From NCBI GenBank assembly GCA_944989445.1, contig CALYLW010000015.1, positions 124,001 to 188,000 on the forward strand: 64,000 nucleotides of DNA, read 5' to 3'. Position numbers and translations under genes: made by a program. How positions within the stretch are numbered: position 1 is the stretch's first letter; every line of letters begins with the position of its first letter. Below the pieces are notes generated by a model. It had not been told where the DNA came from. It saw only the letters and a list, made by a program, of their open reading frames with translations, and did not search any database. Positions 13,506 to 24,985 of this stretch are shown here, one piece after another. The DNA is from Ampullaceana balthica (lineage: Eukaryota; Mollusca; Gastropoda; Lymnaeidae).

Positions 13506-13678
13506 AATATATAGGTACTGCCATATATATATATATTGAATATATAGGTACTGCCATATATATGTATTGAATATATAGGTACTGCCATATATATATATTG
13601 AATATATAGGTACTGTCATATATATATATATTAAAATATATAGGTACTGCCATATATATATATATATTGAATATATAG
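13452..13678. repeat. (AT)n with ATAGGTACTGCC tandem units
   Basis: TA microsatellite alternating with TATAGGTACTGCCATATAT, about six units of variable length (roughly 42-60 bp). It can form local hairpins. The minus-strand ORFs here are repeat artefacts. Confidence 0.9.
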
Positions 13679-13713
13679 CGAGAGAAAGAAAGGGATATTA
13701 TTGATATAATAAT

Positions 13714-13788
13714 GTGTAGTTCTGTTGGGCAGTAATCGGTGTAGTTCTGTTGGGCAGTAATCGGTGTAGTTCTGTTGGGTAGTAATCG
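13714..13788. repeat. 25-bp tandem repeat, 3 copies
   Basis: Three units of GTGTAGTTCTGTTGGGCAGT plus five bases; the third has one substitution. Confidence 0.9.
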
Positions 13789-14619
13789 CCGATTTTTAAA
13801 AAATGCTCTGAAAATCACGATACCATCTGCACCTATTGGGGGGGGGTGGTAGGTAAGCGGATGGTTGAAGTCTTAGCCTCATTTTGGAATTTAACGGTTA
13901 CCAACATTGATACGAGAAATTAAAAAAATAAGAAGAAGAGAAGTGGGAAAAGGGGGTGGGGGGGGGGTTGAATCCCACTCCCCCTCCACCCATTTTGTTT
14001 TCATTGGCACCGGCCACCATCAAGTTTAACTACCATAAAAATTGGCTTCTGTTTCTGTTCCTAGTTTTCACTATAAATTCAACTCCTTTTTTTAAAATGA
14101 ATCCTTTTAGATTCTAATCTCAAAAATGTTTGAAACCTTTGTTTTTATGTTTAGATAATAAAATAGAATTTGGGTCTGTGGAAATTTCCTGGTGAGGCAA
14201 ATAATTCTAAATCCTTCAATTATTTTTAATGGTTATAATTCATTTACATAAAAAAATATTTTAGTGGGTTTGACAATGCAGTATCGATATTTCGATTTCT
14301 GCAACCACTGGTGTATAATTAAAGCCGACTTAGGATTCTATTTTCACCCCTCAAAAGACGTACTGACTCGATACTAAAATACATTGGTCGATTACCCTTT
14401 TCCCCCGGAGCTTCAACCCTGCCGGCCGTGGTAATTGTGCAACTGGTGGTAAAACAAATTAAAAAGTCGAATACCTCTGTAAGGTGGTCCAATTATTTTA
14501 AAAGAGTATATGTCTTTTATTGATTGTGTTTATATTTAAAACATCACGTGACCTACAGTTTAATTGTTTTTTCTTTATTAATTTAATAGGGCTTAATTTG
14601 CATAAATTGTGTTGATTTA
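13789..14619. other. intergenic, nothing recognised
   Basis: AT-rich sequence with two G-runs (near 13836 and 13953). No gene or complete mobile element is visible. Confidence 0.4.
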
Positions 14620-16574
14620 GGGGCCGTCCATAAATGACGTCACTCACCTAGGGGGGGAGGGGGTCACACTTTTGTGACGATGCGTGACGAGGGGGAGAGG
14701 AGGGGGTTGAAGAAATGTGACGTCACGTGAAAAGGGTAACTTTAAATAAAACTTCCACTGAAATATTTGGTCCCTTACAATTTATTTAATTACTTTTTTT
14801 CTCTTTTTTTAAAATTTAAATCAGTGCTTCTCAATGTGCCGGTCGGTATGCCATCAGACGCTGGTTGGCGTAAGCTATCAAGACACGAAAATTAAATCTA
14901 ATTATAATCATTAAGTTTGAGAATCCACAAGATAACATATGAAAGTGTTACACTGCGTCGTTTGATGTTGACATCAAAGCATTTGTGATGTAACCGCAGC
15001 TCCGTTTGGTTCTCTCATGGCAGGAGTCGTCGAATTTTTTTTTGCCAAAGTATACAAGTTTATGTGTGCGTTACCCCCCAACCTCCAGACTCTAGGTCCT
15101 GCACACATGACTCGGGGATTTGGGGGAGCGTCGTTAGCGAAAATGCTACTGGTGAGTTTTACAAGCATGACAAATGTCTAAAAATGATCTGAATAGGATT
15201 ATGTGTAGATATTTTAAGTCAAAACGACGCGAAATATCCTTTTTCTTTAAAAGGGGAGGGGGGTAGGGAATCTATTTGATAGAATTAAAAACGCTTTAAG
15301 TTTGATATAATTGTTCGATTGGTTTTTGGTCAAACGCCCCTGGCCATTCTAGTCTTTAAGATCAGTGCTTCTCAAAGTGGTGGTCCGCGGACAGGTGCCT
15401 GTCCTTGGGCCATCCGCTGCCGGTCCGCAAATGTTCTCAAAAAAGGACCGAAAAAATTGTCAGTGCAGGGAAAATAGTGCACCGCTCCTTGGTGCAATGG
15501 TAAAAAATTCCTGCCGGTCCGCCATACTAAAAATTTTGAGAACCACTGTTCTATATATAATGGTAAATAAGCCCATTTAAAATTAGAGTCAACTATTCAT
15601 TAACTTTATTTAAAGGTTTAAACCTTGACATCACAATTCGAGAGGAGCACAAAACAACTTTTCTTCTTAGCTCAGTTTTAAGGCATTAATTTTAAATATC
15701 ACAGAAAGGATACGTGATACAGACAAGTCATGTGGATTAAGATTATTGTCACTCGTGTCAATATAAATGAAAGTAGGGTAGATTTAGGTGTCTTCGTATA
15801 GTACGTAGGTAAGAAATCTACAAAGTTGTCAAATTTTTAAAAAATGCATTTCTGGAACTGGAAGGAACCGGTTCACGAAATGCTTCACGTGGGTTATTAT
15901 ATTACAATATAGATCTCCACTAAATAAATAATAAATACTTAAATGACAATAAAAGTGATTTGAAACATGCTTATTTGCAAATAGATAATAAAGTTGTTTT
16001 CTTTTTTGGTTGCTGGGTTGTTGTTTTTTTTTGTTTTGTTGTTTTTTTTGTGTTTTTTTTTGGGGGGGGGGTTAAAGATTTGTGACGTATTTTTGGTTTT
16101 TGTGATGATGCGTGACGAGGGGGTGGGAGGTGTCACACATCCATTGTGACTGATTTGCTTTCTCTAGTGTTTGTGGGCTTCAACATCTCTCGCACAATAA
16201 TTCACTACAATTCAAGTCAGAAAAAATTCACTTTATTTATGAAATATTTAATATATACACATATGTTACAATAAACCACTGTGATCTCTAGAATTCCAAA
16301 TAGCACCACTCTACTGATTCAACTTCTCCATCTGACCTCTCACAACTACACCATTCATGTCACCTCCCGTGTCCGACTCGACTCAGTGACTCAGTGACCA
16401 CCCTACCAGGCTGAACCTAGGGCTTCAGTTGACCTCATAACAATCGCATTCCTTTCTTATTTACACCAGTTCGCTCCCTTTTTCTCTTTTCTGTCAAACC
16501 CGTGAATTCTCACGTGACAGGGGGGGGGGTAAAAATCGGGGGGAAAATGCGTGACGTCATTTATGGATGGCCCC
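14620..16574. mobile_element. composite Harbinger-like element with TTA duplications
   Basis: The left end GGGGCCGTCCATAAATGACG is preceded by TTA (14617-14619). The right end GTCATTTATGGATGGCCCC is followed by TTA (16575-16577). If these are one element it is 1955 bp, with inverted termini and a 3-bp TTA duplication, as in PIF/Harbinger elements. The interior contains another terminus-like segment (16060-16140) and hAT pieces, so it may instead be two neighbouring MITEs. A hAT-like end CAGTGCTTCTCAATG lies at 14822. No transposase ORF survives. Confidence 0.5.
15363..15548. mobile_element. small hAT-type MITE
   Basis: 186 bp with inverted termini CAGTGCTTCTCAAA and TTTTGAGAACCACTG, and internal GGTCCGC repeats in both halves. 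The termini are of hAT type. No convincing 8-bp target duplication remains (TTTAAGAT versus TTCTATAT). Confidence 0.65.
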
Positions 16575-17098
16575 TTACAGCTGTTTATTTCACACATTAT
16601 TCAACAATAAAATAAAACATTAACACAGTCATTCACGGCAGGCCATTGGTCCCCTTCTTTGTCACGTGCTCGGCTGTCATTGTTCAGGCCTAATAGCTTA
16701 ATATGTGTTAGATGGACCGTACCGGCAGAATCCATAGATCTTTTATTGTAAAAAAAAACACGAAGAAATGAAACCATCGTGCCAGGCTGACCACACTATT
16801 AAGAAATGAAACCGTGTGCCTGGTTGGCCACACTACGAAGAAATGAAACCATCGTGCCAGGTTGTCCAGATAGAGCAAGCTGCAAGAGAAAATGCCACTT
16901 GATATCGCAACGCCTGTGGCAGAACTGTATCGCAAAGCGGAGCAGAGTTCGTCTGCTTTCATTAGATATCAGAACTCTCTTGTGAACTGTCTTGTGATGG
17001 TCTCATGAGACGTAAACCTTTATTTTTCATCAAAACAAGCGAAATTTGTAAATATCACTTCTTTTTAGTGTTGAATTTCCGAGGAATTTTTAATATGT

Positions 17099-17099
<1 letters not shown>
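16575..17099. repeat. intergenic with a three-copy ~45-bp repeat
   Basis: From about 16758 to 16872 a segment with GAAGAAATGAAACCATCGTG occurs three times in diverged form. Otherwise no gene or element is recognised up to the CT microsatellite. Confidence 0.6.
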
Positions 17100-17185
<86 letters not shown>

Positions 17186-17209
17186 TCTCTCTCTCTCTCT
17201 CTCTCGCTC

Positions 17210-17271
<62 letters not shown>
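17100..17271. repeat. (CT)n microsatellite
   Basis: About 170 bp of CT dinucleotides with a few A or G interruptions. The plus-strand poly-(Leu-Ser) ORF is an artefact. Confidence 0.98.
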
Positions 17272-17273
<2 letters not shown>

Positions 17274-17677
17274 CGCGAAAATTGAATAAATCAAAATCCT
17301 ATAATTATCATATAAGGAAACTTGGCTTTAATTTTTTTTCTCCTGAGTGAGTAGACAGCCCTCACTAATGGAAATGGTAAAATTAAGACATTTGTTGAAT
17401 CCTAATTGATCATGGCGTCTTCCTATTGACTGTTGATAAAATTTCAATCACATAAAATTACTATAACAGTGTTATGTTTCAGGATGTGTTCAACAAGTGC
17501 GTTAAGCTTAACATTGAAATGTTTCAACAACAGACAAGTGAAAGTGACGAATTAGATCAATCCTGGGAATTTGTAATTTTTAAATCCTTTCTATTAACTC
17601 GTGGTGTCTGCTTGCGTGCTTGCTTGCTTGTCGCCAAAACTTTTGATCGATTTGAATCCACTTCCTAATAATCTAGC

Positions 17678-17935
17678 GAGCTGAAATTTTGCAGGCTGTT
17701 TTGTGCCGATGATAAAAACTACGTATCAAAATTTCAGATCGATCGCATGTACCGTAATTAAATTATTGAATTTTTAGATTATTTTATTTTATTTCTATGT
17801 ATCATGTTATTTTTTGAGATAGAGTGTCGCGGTGCGTATTATATTGAACAACCTTTCCTGTCGCGCAATAAGGTGCGTATTTTATTGACAACACTTTTTA
17901 TAAACATATTTTAGTTTTTTTTTATTAACGTTTAA
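17678..17935 (+). repeat. dispersed repeat, family of 37912-38230 and 52175-53010
   Basis: Contains GAGCTGAAATTTTGCA and AATTTCAGATCGATCGCATG, like the outer arms of the inverted repeat near 52.2-53.0 kb. Then GATAGAGTGTCGCGGTGCGT and TGCGTATTTTATTGACA, shared with 37912-38230. At least three copies in the window show it is an interspersed element; its class is unknown to me. Confidence 0.7.
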
Positions 17936-18205
17936 AATGTATCACCAAAAGCAAATAAAATCCATTCTCTCTCAAAGTAACTTTCCAGAAATGACGTCAA
18001 TGATAATATAATTGTTTACAAAATATTCCCTCAAAAGAGAAAATAGTTCTGATTTAAATGGACACTCAACCACTTTTGAGAGAGATTGTCTTTTAAAGCA
18101 AGTGCTGAATTATATTAGAAAAAGCTTTTAGTCTTGACCTGGACACGCCTCTGATTCACCCTTAATGACAAGCATTTGTTTAATGTTAGAGCAGCAAGAG
18201 AAACG
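17936..18205. other. intergenic, nothing recognised
   Basis: No gene or repeat recognised between the dispersed repeat and the 36-bp array. Confidence 0.4.
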
Positions 18206-18882
18206 CCAATGTAATTCATTGTTTCATTAGAAACAAATCAACCAATGTAAGGCATTGTTTTATTAGAAACAAATCAACCAATGTAATCCATTGTTTCATT
18301 AGAAACAAATCAACCAATGTAATCCATTGTTTCATTAGAAACAAATCAACCAATGTAATCCATTGTTTCATTAGAAACAAATCAACCAATGTAATCCATT
18401 GTTTCATTAGAAACAAATCAACCAATGTAAGGCATTGTTTCATTAGAAACAAATCAACCAATGTAATCCATTGTTTCATTCGAAAAAATCTACCAATGTA
18501 ATCCATTGTTTCATTAGAAACAAATCAACCAATGTAATCCATTGTTTCATTAGAAACAAATCAACCAATGTAATCCATTGTTTCATTAGAAACAAATCAA
18601 CCAATGTAATCCATTGTTTCATTAGAAACAAATCAACCAATGTAAGGCATTGTTTCATTAGAAACAAATCAACCAATGTAATCCATTGTTTCATTCGAAA
18701 AATCTACCAATGTAATCCATTGTTTCATTAGAAACAAATCAACCAATGTAATCCATTGTTTCATTAGAAACAAATCAACCAATGTAATCCATTGTTTCAT
18801 TAGAAAAAAATCAACCAATGTAATCCATTATTTCATTAGAAACAAATTAACCAATGTAAGGCATTGTTTCATTTGAAACAAA
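18206..18882. repeat. 36-bp minisatellite, ~19 copies
   Basis: Period 36 bp, unit containing CCATTGTTTCATTAGAAACA. Variants AATCC/AAGGC and TTAGAAACA/TTCGAAAAA recur at spaced positions, suggesting multi-unit block duplication. Because 36 is a multiple of three, stop-free ORFs appear on both strands; none is called. Confidence 0.97.
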
Positions 18883-20015
18883 TCATCATTCTCACCGACT
18901 TTGTCAAGAATAGATCATTTCAAATGATTCTCAAAATTACGCTTTGAAGACCCAAGTCCTTGCTATTAGGGTCCCTGTTATATCACATATTATTATTTAT
19001 GTTTTAATCATTGTGATTTTATAATCGATTAAATATCTTCTATAATTAAAGTAATTAGCCTCTTTTTTTTAAATAAGATTTTTGTTATTGTAGAAAACTT
19101 AGTGTAAAAAGCCCATATAAAGCCATAATCCATGTTTGGACCTCTGTCATGATGGAAGAAGTAATTAAAGACCGTGTGCTCCAGCACCAGACACAGCTTT
19201 ATTGATCATGTAATAACTAGCCAACGGCTTCAGTACAATGACTGACACTTTCTAAAGGTTTCTAGAACTGGGAGATTCTTAACAGCCCAGACAGCGGTTC
19301 TGAGCGTCGAAGACTTTGTCTGAAAACCGTCATTTACTTGGTTCATTGTCAAATTATCTTCCAAAAAAGTGGTCCCTAATACAAAAAAATTAGGGTACCG
19401 CTGATCCAGAACAAGCACTCGACGCAACAAGGTTGCAGTTCAATATTTAATTTTTAGCTTATGCTTTCTACGGCCTAAGGATCTCAGTGGACGACGTAGA
19501 CAGACATATTGACTGAATGATCATAAGAAGTAATGAGTAACTTTTTTGTTACCCATTCTTTTGATTTTTAATTAAACTTGCGGGTGCAGAAAATTTTGAC
19601 GCAGGAAAAAGCGATTGATTAAAAGAATATTAACTTGGAAACTTTGCATTTAAATGTTCCTTAAAAATAAGGTCAAAGGTTTCCTATTACCCCTGTTTAT
19701 ATTCCTGCACGCTGTAAAGACATAAAGTATTGTGTGCATTAAGGACCAGAATAATTATACTTTTGTCTTTACAATGAAATTAACTGACATGACAGTATGT
19801 CACAAATTGACAAATATTTGATGAAATATTATTTCAGAATTTGGTTTTATTTTTGTTAACCATCGTATAACTAACTTGCAGTTGCGAATCGAAGATTTAA
19901 TTACGTATACCTATTACACGTAAACTTATTGCTTGAGTCTGTTAACTCCTCAGCTAATCCACTTCTCCCAGCACATGTCTCCCACACCTCCTCACACCTC
20001 AATCCCCATAAATGG
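18883..20015. other. intergenic, nothing recognised
   Basis: AT-rich sequence without recognisable coding, RNA or repeat features. Confidence 0.4.
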
Positions 20016-20023
20016 GTGTAGAC

Positions 20024-20197
20024 CAATAGTCCCTTTAAGCTGCGTGGCCCCGCAGATATCTGACCGACGCCGCGCAGCAGGTTAGAATTAGCGAGCAGCA
20101 TTTTAAAAAAAATTAAATAAAAATTGAAGGTGTGCAACTTGGTACACGAGTTTTTTCGTACTTTGTACACGGAACAACAAACGTGGAAGGAACATTG
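20024..20197. mobile_element. hAT-type MITE with perfect 8-bp target duplication
   Basis: 174-bp element of a family also seen at 47447, 48404 and 56512. Left end CAATAGTCCCTTTAAGC, internal GACGCCGCGCAGCAG, right end GGAAGGAACATTG. It is flanked by a perfect 8-bp repeat GTGTAGAC (20016-20023 and 20198-20205), the hAT signature. The right copy is also the start of the 7-bp array that follows. Confidence 0.85.
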
Positions 20198-20576
20198 GTG
20201 TAGACTGTAGACTGTAGACTGTAGACCGTAGACCGTAGACCGTAGACTGTAGACCGTAGACTGTAGACCGTAGACCGTAGACTGTAGACCGTAGACTGTA
20301 GACCGTAGACTGAGGACCGTAGACTATAGACTGTAGACCGTAGACTGTAGACTGTAGACTGTAGACCGTAGACCGTAGACTGTAGACCGTAGACTGTAGG
20401 CTGTAGACTGTAGACTGTAGACCGTAGACTGTAGACTGTAGACTGTAGACCGTAGACTAGACTGTAGGCTGTAGACTGTAGACCATAGACTGTAGACCGT
20501 AGACTGTAGACTGTAGACTGTAGACCGTAGACCGTAGACCGTAGACCGTAGACTGTAGACTGTAGACTGTAGACCA
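20198..20576. repeat. 7-bp minisatellite TGTAGAC/CGTAGAC, ~53 copies
   Basis: Heptamer array with mixed TGTAGAC and CGTAGAC units and a few one-base variants and indels. It begins within the right-hand target duplication of the preceding MITE. The left copy of the duplication contains just one such heptamer. Minus-strand ORFs rich in Val-Tyr-Ser-Leu are artefacts. Confidence 0.96.
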
Positions 20577-21540
20577 TGGTTCATTTTGTTAGTATCGTTC
20601 TGCCAACTAAGGAATGTAAATGCAAGTACATTTTATCTTGTTTAAGACATATCTTTTTTTTTAAATCTACGGCTTCAATTTCTGATATTTTTTTGCATAT
20701 TTATGTGCGTGTTGTTGAGCTCATCCCACCATGTAACTCAACATCGATTTATGTAATCTAATACACATGTCACGTTGAGGAAACAAATGACAGGTGAGTG
20801 ACATTGTCTCTCTGTTCCTGAGATCGCGACTAAATAACTCAACTAACCAGGATTTGTTCTTCTCCTTCAACATTTGCGTGACTGACTTTAAATCCTTAAG
20901 GACCGACAACTCTAATGTGTCTGTCTCCGCTGGCAAAATGGATTACACGTTCCTAACCTTTCAAAACTAATTATATATTCAGGTGTTTTAAATTAAATTT
21001 TACATTTTCACAAACAAACAAAAATTTTTTTTTAAAAATGAAAACCATACAAAAAATTAATTTAACTTTTTTAAAATATACATTTGATATTTTTGCACTG
21101 AATATCAATATAATTTAAGCACGGGTTAGTCGTAGCCAGTAATTATAACAGTTCTTTTTTTTCAATTTTTCCTCATCGGGGCAGTAGCAGTGCGTTGTTA
21201 ACGACGCATGTGGTCCGACCGATGGTATGCTGGTTAAAAAAGTCATCCAGATATCTGTTATGGGCCAGTCCCTATATCTTGACTCCAGTGTGGCCAAGTT
21301 ACTGTATATCTGCTTCCATATCTAAGTTATGTAGTGCACAACAGCCTCTACATCTAGTTTTGATATGCATTGCAACACGTCTTATTCAGCTGAACTCTTT
21401 GATATCTATTTATCAGGTGTATCTCTAAATATCAATGAAACGGTTGTTTTACACACTGCTCGATAGAGTGCACCGCTACACACTAATTAATCGGGCGCAC
21501 TTCTACATTCCAATTAATCAAATGCAACACAATGCAATAC
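20577..21540. other. intergenic, nothing recognised
   Basis: Short ORFs only (60-77 codons), none with a recognisable domain. Confidence 0.4.
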
Positions 21541-21544
21541 TTAA

Positions 21545-22146
21545 GCCGACACGCCCCTGAACACATCATCAGATACGCCCCTGACACATCATTAGACACG
21601 CCCCTGAACACATCATCAGACACGCACCTGAAAACATCATCAGACACGCCCCTGAACACATCATCAGATACGCCCCTGACACATCATTAGACACGCCCCT
21701 GAACACGTCATCAGACGCGCACCTGAAAAAATCATCAGACACACCCCTGAACACATCATCAGATTCGCCCCTGACACATCATTAGACACGCCCCTGAACA
21801 CATCATCAGAAACCCCCTGAACACATCATCAGATACGCACCTGACACAACATTAGACACGCCCCTGAACACATCATCAGGCACGCCCATAACACATCATC
21901 AAATACGCCACTGACACATCATTAGACACGCCCCTGAACACGTCATCAGACACGCACCTGAAAACATCATCAGACACGCCCTTGAACACATCATCAGACA
22001 CGCCACTGAACACATCATTAGACACGCCCCCGAACACATCATCAGACACGCCCCTGAACACATCATCGGATACGCCCCTGAACACATCATTAGACACGCC
22101 CCCGAACACATCATCAGACACGCCCCTGAACACATCATCTGATACC
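21545..22146. repeat. ~24-bp minisatellite, ~25 copies
   Basis: Units of 22-24 bp, typically CACGCCCCTGAACACATCAT plus four bases. A shorter subtype has CCTGACACATCATTAG. Minus-strand ORFs with repeated SDDVFRGV or LMMCSGAC come from the array. Confidence 0.95.
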
Positions 22147-23129
22147 ACCATGATAATTCTTGTATTTTATCTCCCATCATGCTTCACAAGTCAATTCCTT
22201 GACGTCTCAACACTATAGATGTCACGTGAGATAGATAAAACACAGCTCCCACAGCTTCACGTTTTTGTTATATTTAGAATCATAAATATGAAGAACAAAA
22301 AGATTTCTTTGTATCCTCGACGCCTTTCGACCTTCCTCTGTTATAACGCCACTGCACATCAGGGGCTCTAGTTCCTGGAAGCTTTTTGTCTTAATCTGAA
22401 ACCTAAATGGTTATAAATTGTTTGGACAAGAAAAGAAGTTTCAACATTTTATTGCTTTTTTAAAAGTTTTCCAGGTACTGTCAAAAAAGCATACAAATAT
22501 TTTTAAATCTCATAAATACAGGGAAGTTAACGAGTAGATTAAGAACCGCTGCGGTTGGTCGTAATTGAGATCAGTATGGGGTTGCCTGATTTCAACGATC
22601 TTCTAGAACGCTCCAGAACTTACGTCACCAATACGACATTGTCCCGACTCTCCTGAGATGGGTCTCAGAACACAAGTCATGCATGGAAGAAAGCTTTTTG
22701 TAAACCAATTGTTTCCGAGGATAATTTGATGTTGAATAGACGCGAGCAGGAGCTGCTGTGGACATGTCGATGATAGGATAATAATGGACTATAACCTGGA
22801 CTGCGTTCTTCCGAAAGCATTATTGGCGTATGAATGTGGTTTTAATGTAGGGTGTTATGCAATAATTGGAAAGCAATCAACGGAAAACGCGTATTGATTT
22901 TGATGTCATAGAGTACGATACCCACATCAATAATTACATTTTTGACTTCATTTTAACTTTAACAAAAAAATAATAATATATTGTTTACAGAAATGGATTT
23001 TAATAATTCAAAACGATTTTATTTTTAAATTTAATAAAAATTGATGTAATTTGCTATAAATGGGTTCGATCGATCTAATGGACCAAACCATGCATCGGAA
23101 CTAAATTTGACAGATTATAAATTATATAA
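22147..23129. other. intergenic, nothing recognised
   Basis: Mostly AT-rich, no supportable gene or element. Confidence 0.4.
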
Positions 23130-23318
23130 TCTGTAGATTGTTCGTTCTTCCTCATCAATAGATGGTCCATTCTTCCTGATCTATAGATATTTCTGTCTAC
23201 ATCATCTGTAGATGGTTCTTTCTCCCTGATCAGTAGATTGTTTGTCCTACCTAATCTGTAGATAATTTGTTCTACCTTATCGGTAGATAATTTGTTCTAC
23301 CTTATCTGTAGATTGTTC
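23130..23318. repeat. ~28-bp degenerate tandem repeat, ~6-7 copies
   Basis: Diverged units containing ATCTGTAGATNNTTNGTTCT. The last two (GATAATTTGTTCTACCTTAT) are nearly identical. Confidence 0.8.
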
Positions 23319-24196
23319 TTGTTAAGATGGGTATTAATTCTTTAACCCATTATTGTAAAACTTTTAAGAAATAGTAATATTTACAGGGTGAAGACGCAAA
23401 TAATTATATTTATTATTTTCCGAATAGCTCCTAGTGCCGAACAAGTCTATATTTGTTCAGCGCCAAATATTTCAGTAAGAATTTATTCAGAAGGGCGAAC
23501 TTTATGATATCTTTTTAACGAGATTTTAAAATTGACAAAAGTTGTGGGTTTTTTTTAGTGTTAGTTGATCAAATTGTATATCTCAAATTAAATCCCACAA
23601 TCGATCACAATAAATATCAATAAAACTTAGAGTTCTGGGTCCCCCTGTGTGACTACTTAGTTTGTGACTATAAAATTATTTTCTGCCTTTTCATGCGAGA
23701 TTCTACATTCCTCACTGCAGCTGGGCCTCATCTTTTTAAACAAGTTTTTTTTGTTCACTTTATTAAATTTTATTTTAATCAAAATTTATAATTTCAATAA
23801 CTACTTCATCAAAGTGTTGCTCTTTTTAGGAGTTTTTTTTTGTACTATGCATTTATGTAGTTTTTTCACTTGGGGTCCTTGGGTAAGTTTAGACAATGAA
23901 AAGGGGTATATGTGTAAAAAAAGGTTTGGGACCACTGTGTTAGGTGAACGGTTGGACAAGAATAGCTAAGTGGTGAAGTGGCTGTTATGATAGTCTCTCT
24001 TTTGATACAGTCGCTGTTTTGACAGTCGCTGTTTTGACAGTCGCTGTTTTGAACTCGTGCCAGATATTAAGAGTATTTGAAATCACAGCTAAAATTTTAT
24101 GGAGATCTAGGAGTATGTCAATAACGCTTTTGACTTGAAATTCATTGACTTACTTGTTATGTTTGTATTTCATTTTCAATGTTTTTCTTTCGCAGA
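23319..24196. mobile_element. intergenic with a hAT-like right terminus
   Basis: A segment ending GGTTTGGGACCACTG at 23937 looks like a hAT terminus read from the right (CAGTGGTCCCAAACC). No matching left end was found. A 15-bp repeat (GACAGTCGCTGTTTT, about three copies) lies at 24005-24052. Nothing else is supported. Confidence 0.35.
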
Positions 24197-24648
24197 CGTT
24201 TCGACAAACTGGTGCCATGAGTTCGTGACGTCAACAATTGTCACTCACCATTACAGCTCCGTGTCGTCATAGGGACCAATGCGATTGTTACCTGGCATTT
24301 CCTCATCCCTCAAGTTTTTACAGGAAGGCCGTTAATTGAAACACTGCTGCTACAAAAATGATCCCATTAGGTAAACTGCGATCAAACTTTCAAAGTTATT
24401 ACTGTCATTCTGTCAGAATTAAAACGTGTTGCTGTGAACCCAGCTAACAGGCAGAACCGGGGGCTATTCGATCTGATTAAGCCCGTGTCCATTAATATCC
24501 TGACGGTTCGAGTGCACTGTTTTATTTTTAAATAGTGCTTCAAATAGGCTCTTTTTAAAATGGAATTTCACCTCGTGCTGTTCCTCAGCGGACCAGGTTT
24601 TGTTGATAATTTCAAGGCGTGTTTCCTTTATCTTGGGGTCCGAAGACG
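24197..24648 (+). promoter_or_regulatory. probable 5' leader of the receptor gene
   Basis: Two splice-acceptor-like sites precede the receptor start: TTTTTCTTTCGCAG ending at 24196 and CTCGTGCTGTTCCTCAG ending at 24588. Either could begin the first coding exon, so the leader is probably partly non-coding exon. A 30-codon upstream ORF (24560-24652) starts after AAA and ends overlapping the receptor ATG by four bases (ATGA). It would be in the mRNA only if the upstream acceptor is used. No TATA or initiator element can be assigned. Confidence 0.4.
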
Positions 24649-24985
24649 ATGAGCACTTCACTGCCATGGTCTCACAATGAAACTTGCAGTTGTGAGCCAC
24701 ATAATCTCCGCAACGTCGGGTTGTCAGCTCAGCAGAACGGACCTTTGGGAGACTCATTGCCTCCGTCAGATGGCGTTGTGGCGTTCGCCTTCGTCATGTG
24801 GACCGTCACCATTGTCGTCGGGTTGCTAGGCAACGGACTGATGGGCGCCGCAATTGGCTACACGGCGTCCTTGAGAACGGCCATGAACACCTACCTCCTC
24901 AGCATCGGGCTCATCGACTTCCTGACATGCGCACTGCTGCTGCCGCTGAGGGTGTACGTTGAGAGAAGTGCTCACATAGGAGAAG
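24649..24985 (+). CDS. class A GPCR, coding exon 1 (TM1-TM2)
   Basis: First coding exon of a seven-transmembrane receptor. The start is the first ATG after an in-frame stop at 24607. Residues 1-44 form an extracellular N-terminus with an N-glycosylation sequon (Asn10-Glu-Thr). TM1 spans about residues 45-70 and carries the family Gly-Asn pair in GLLGNGLMG. TM2 spans about 80-103 and carries the conserved Asp in SIGLIDFLTC. The exon ends after one base of a codon at GAAG|GTAAGG, a strong donor, and fits an exon-2 acceptor of the same phase. Joined to exons at 26168 and 41046 it gives an 894-residue protein. The ligand cannot be told from sequence alone; rhodopsin-family membership is clear from TM signatures. 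Confidence 0.87.

Noticed and set aside
17005..17289. Poly-(Leu-Ser) ORF
   Set aside because: CT microsatellite translation, not a protein.
20113..20584. Val-Tyr-Ser-Leu-rich minus-strand ORFs
   Set aside because: Two overlapping frames of the same 7-bp array.
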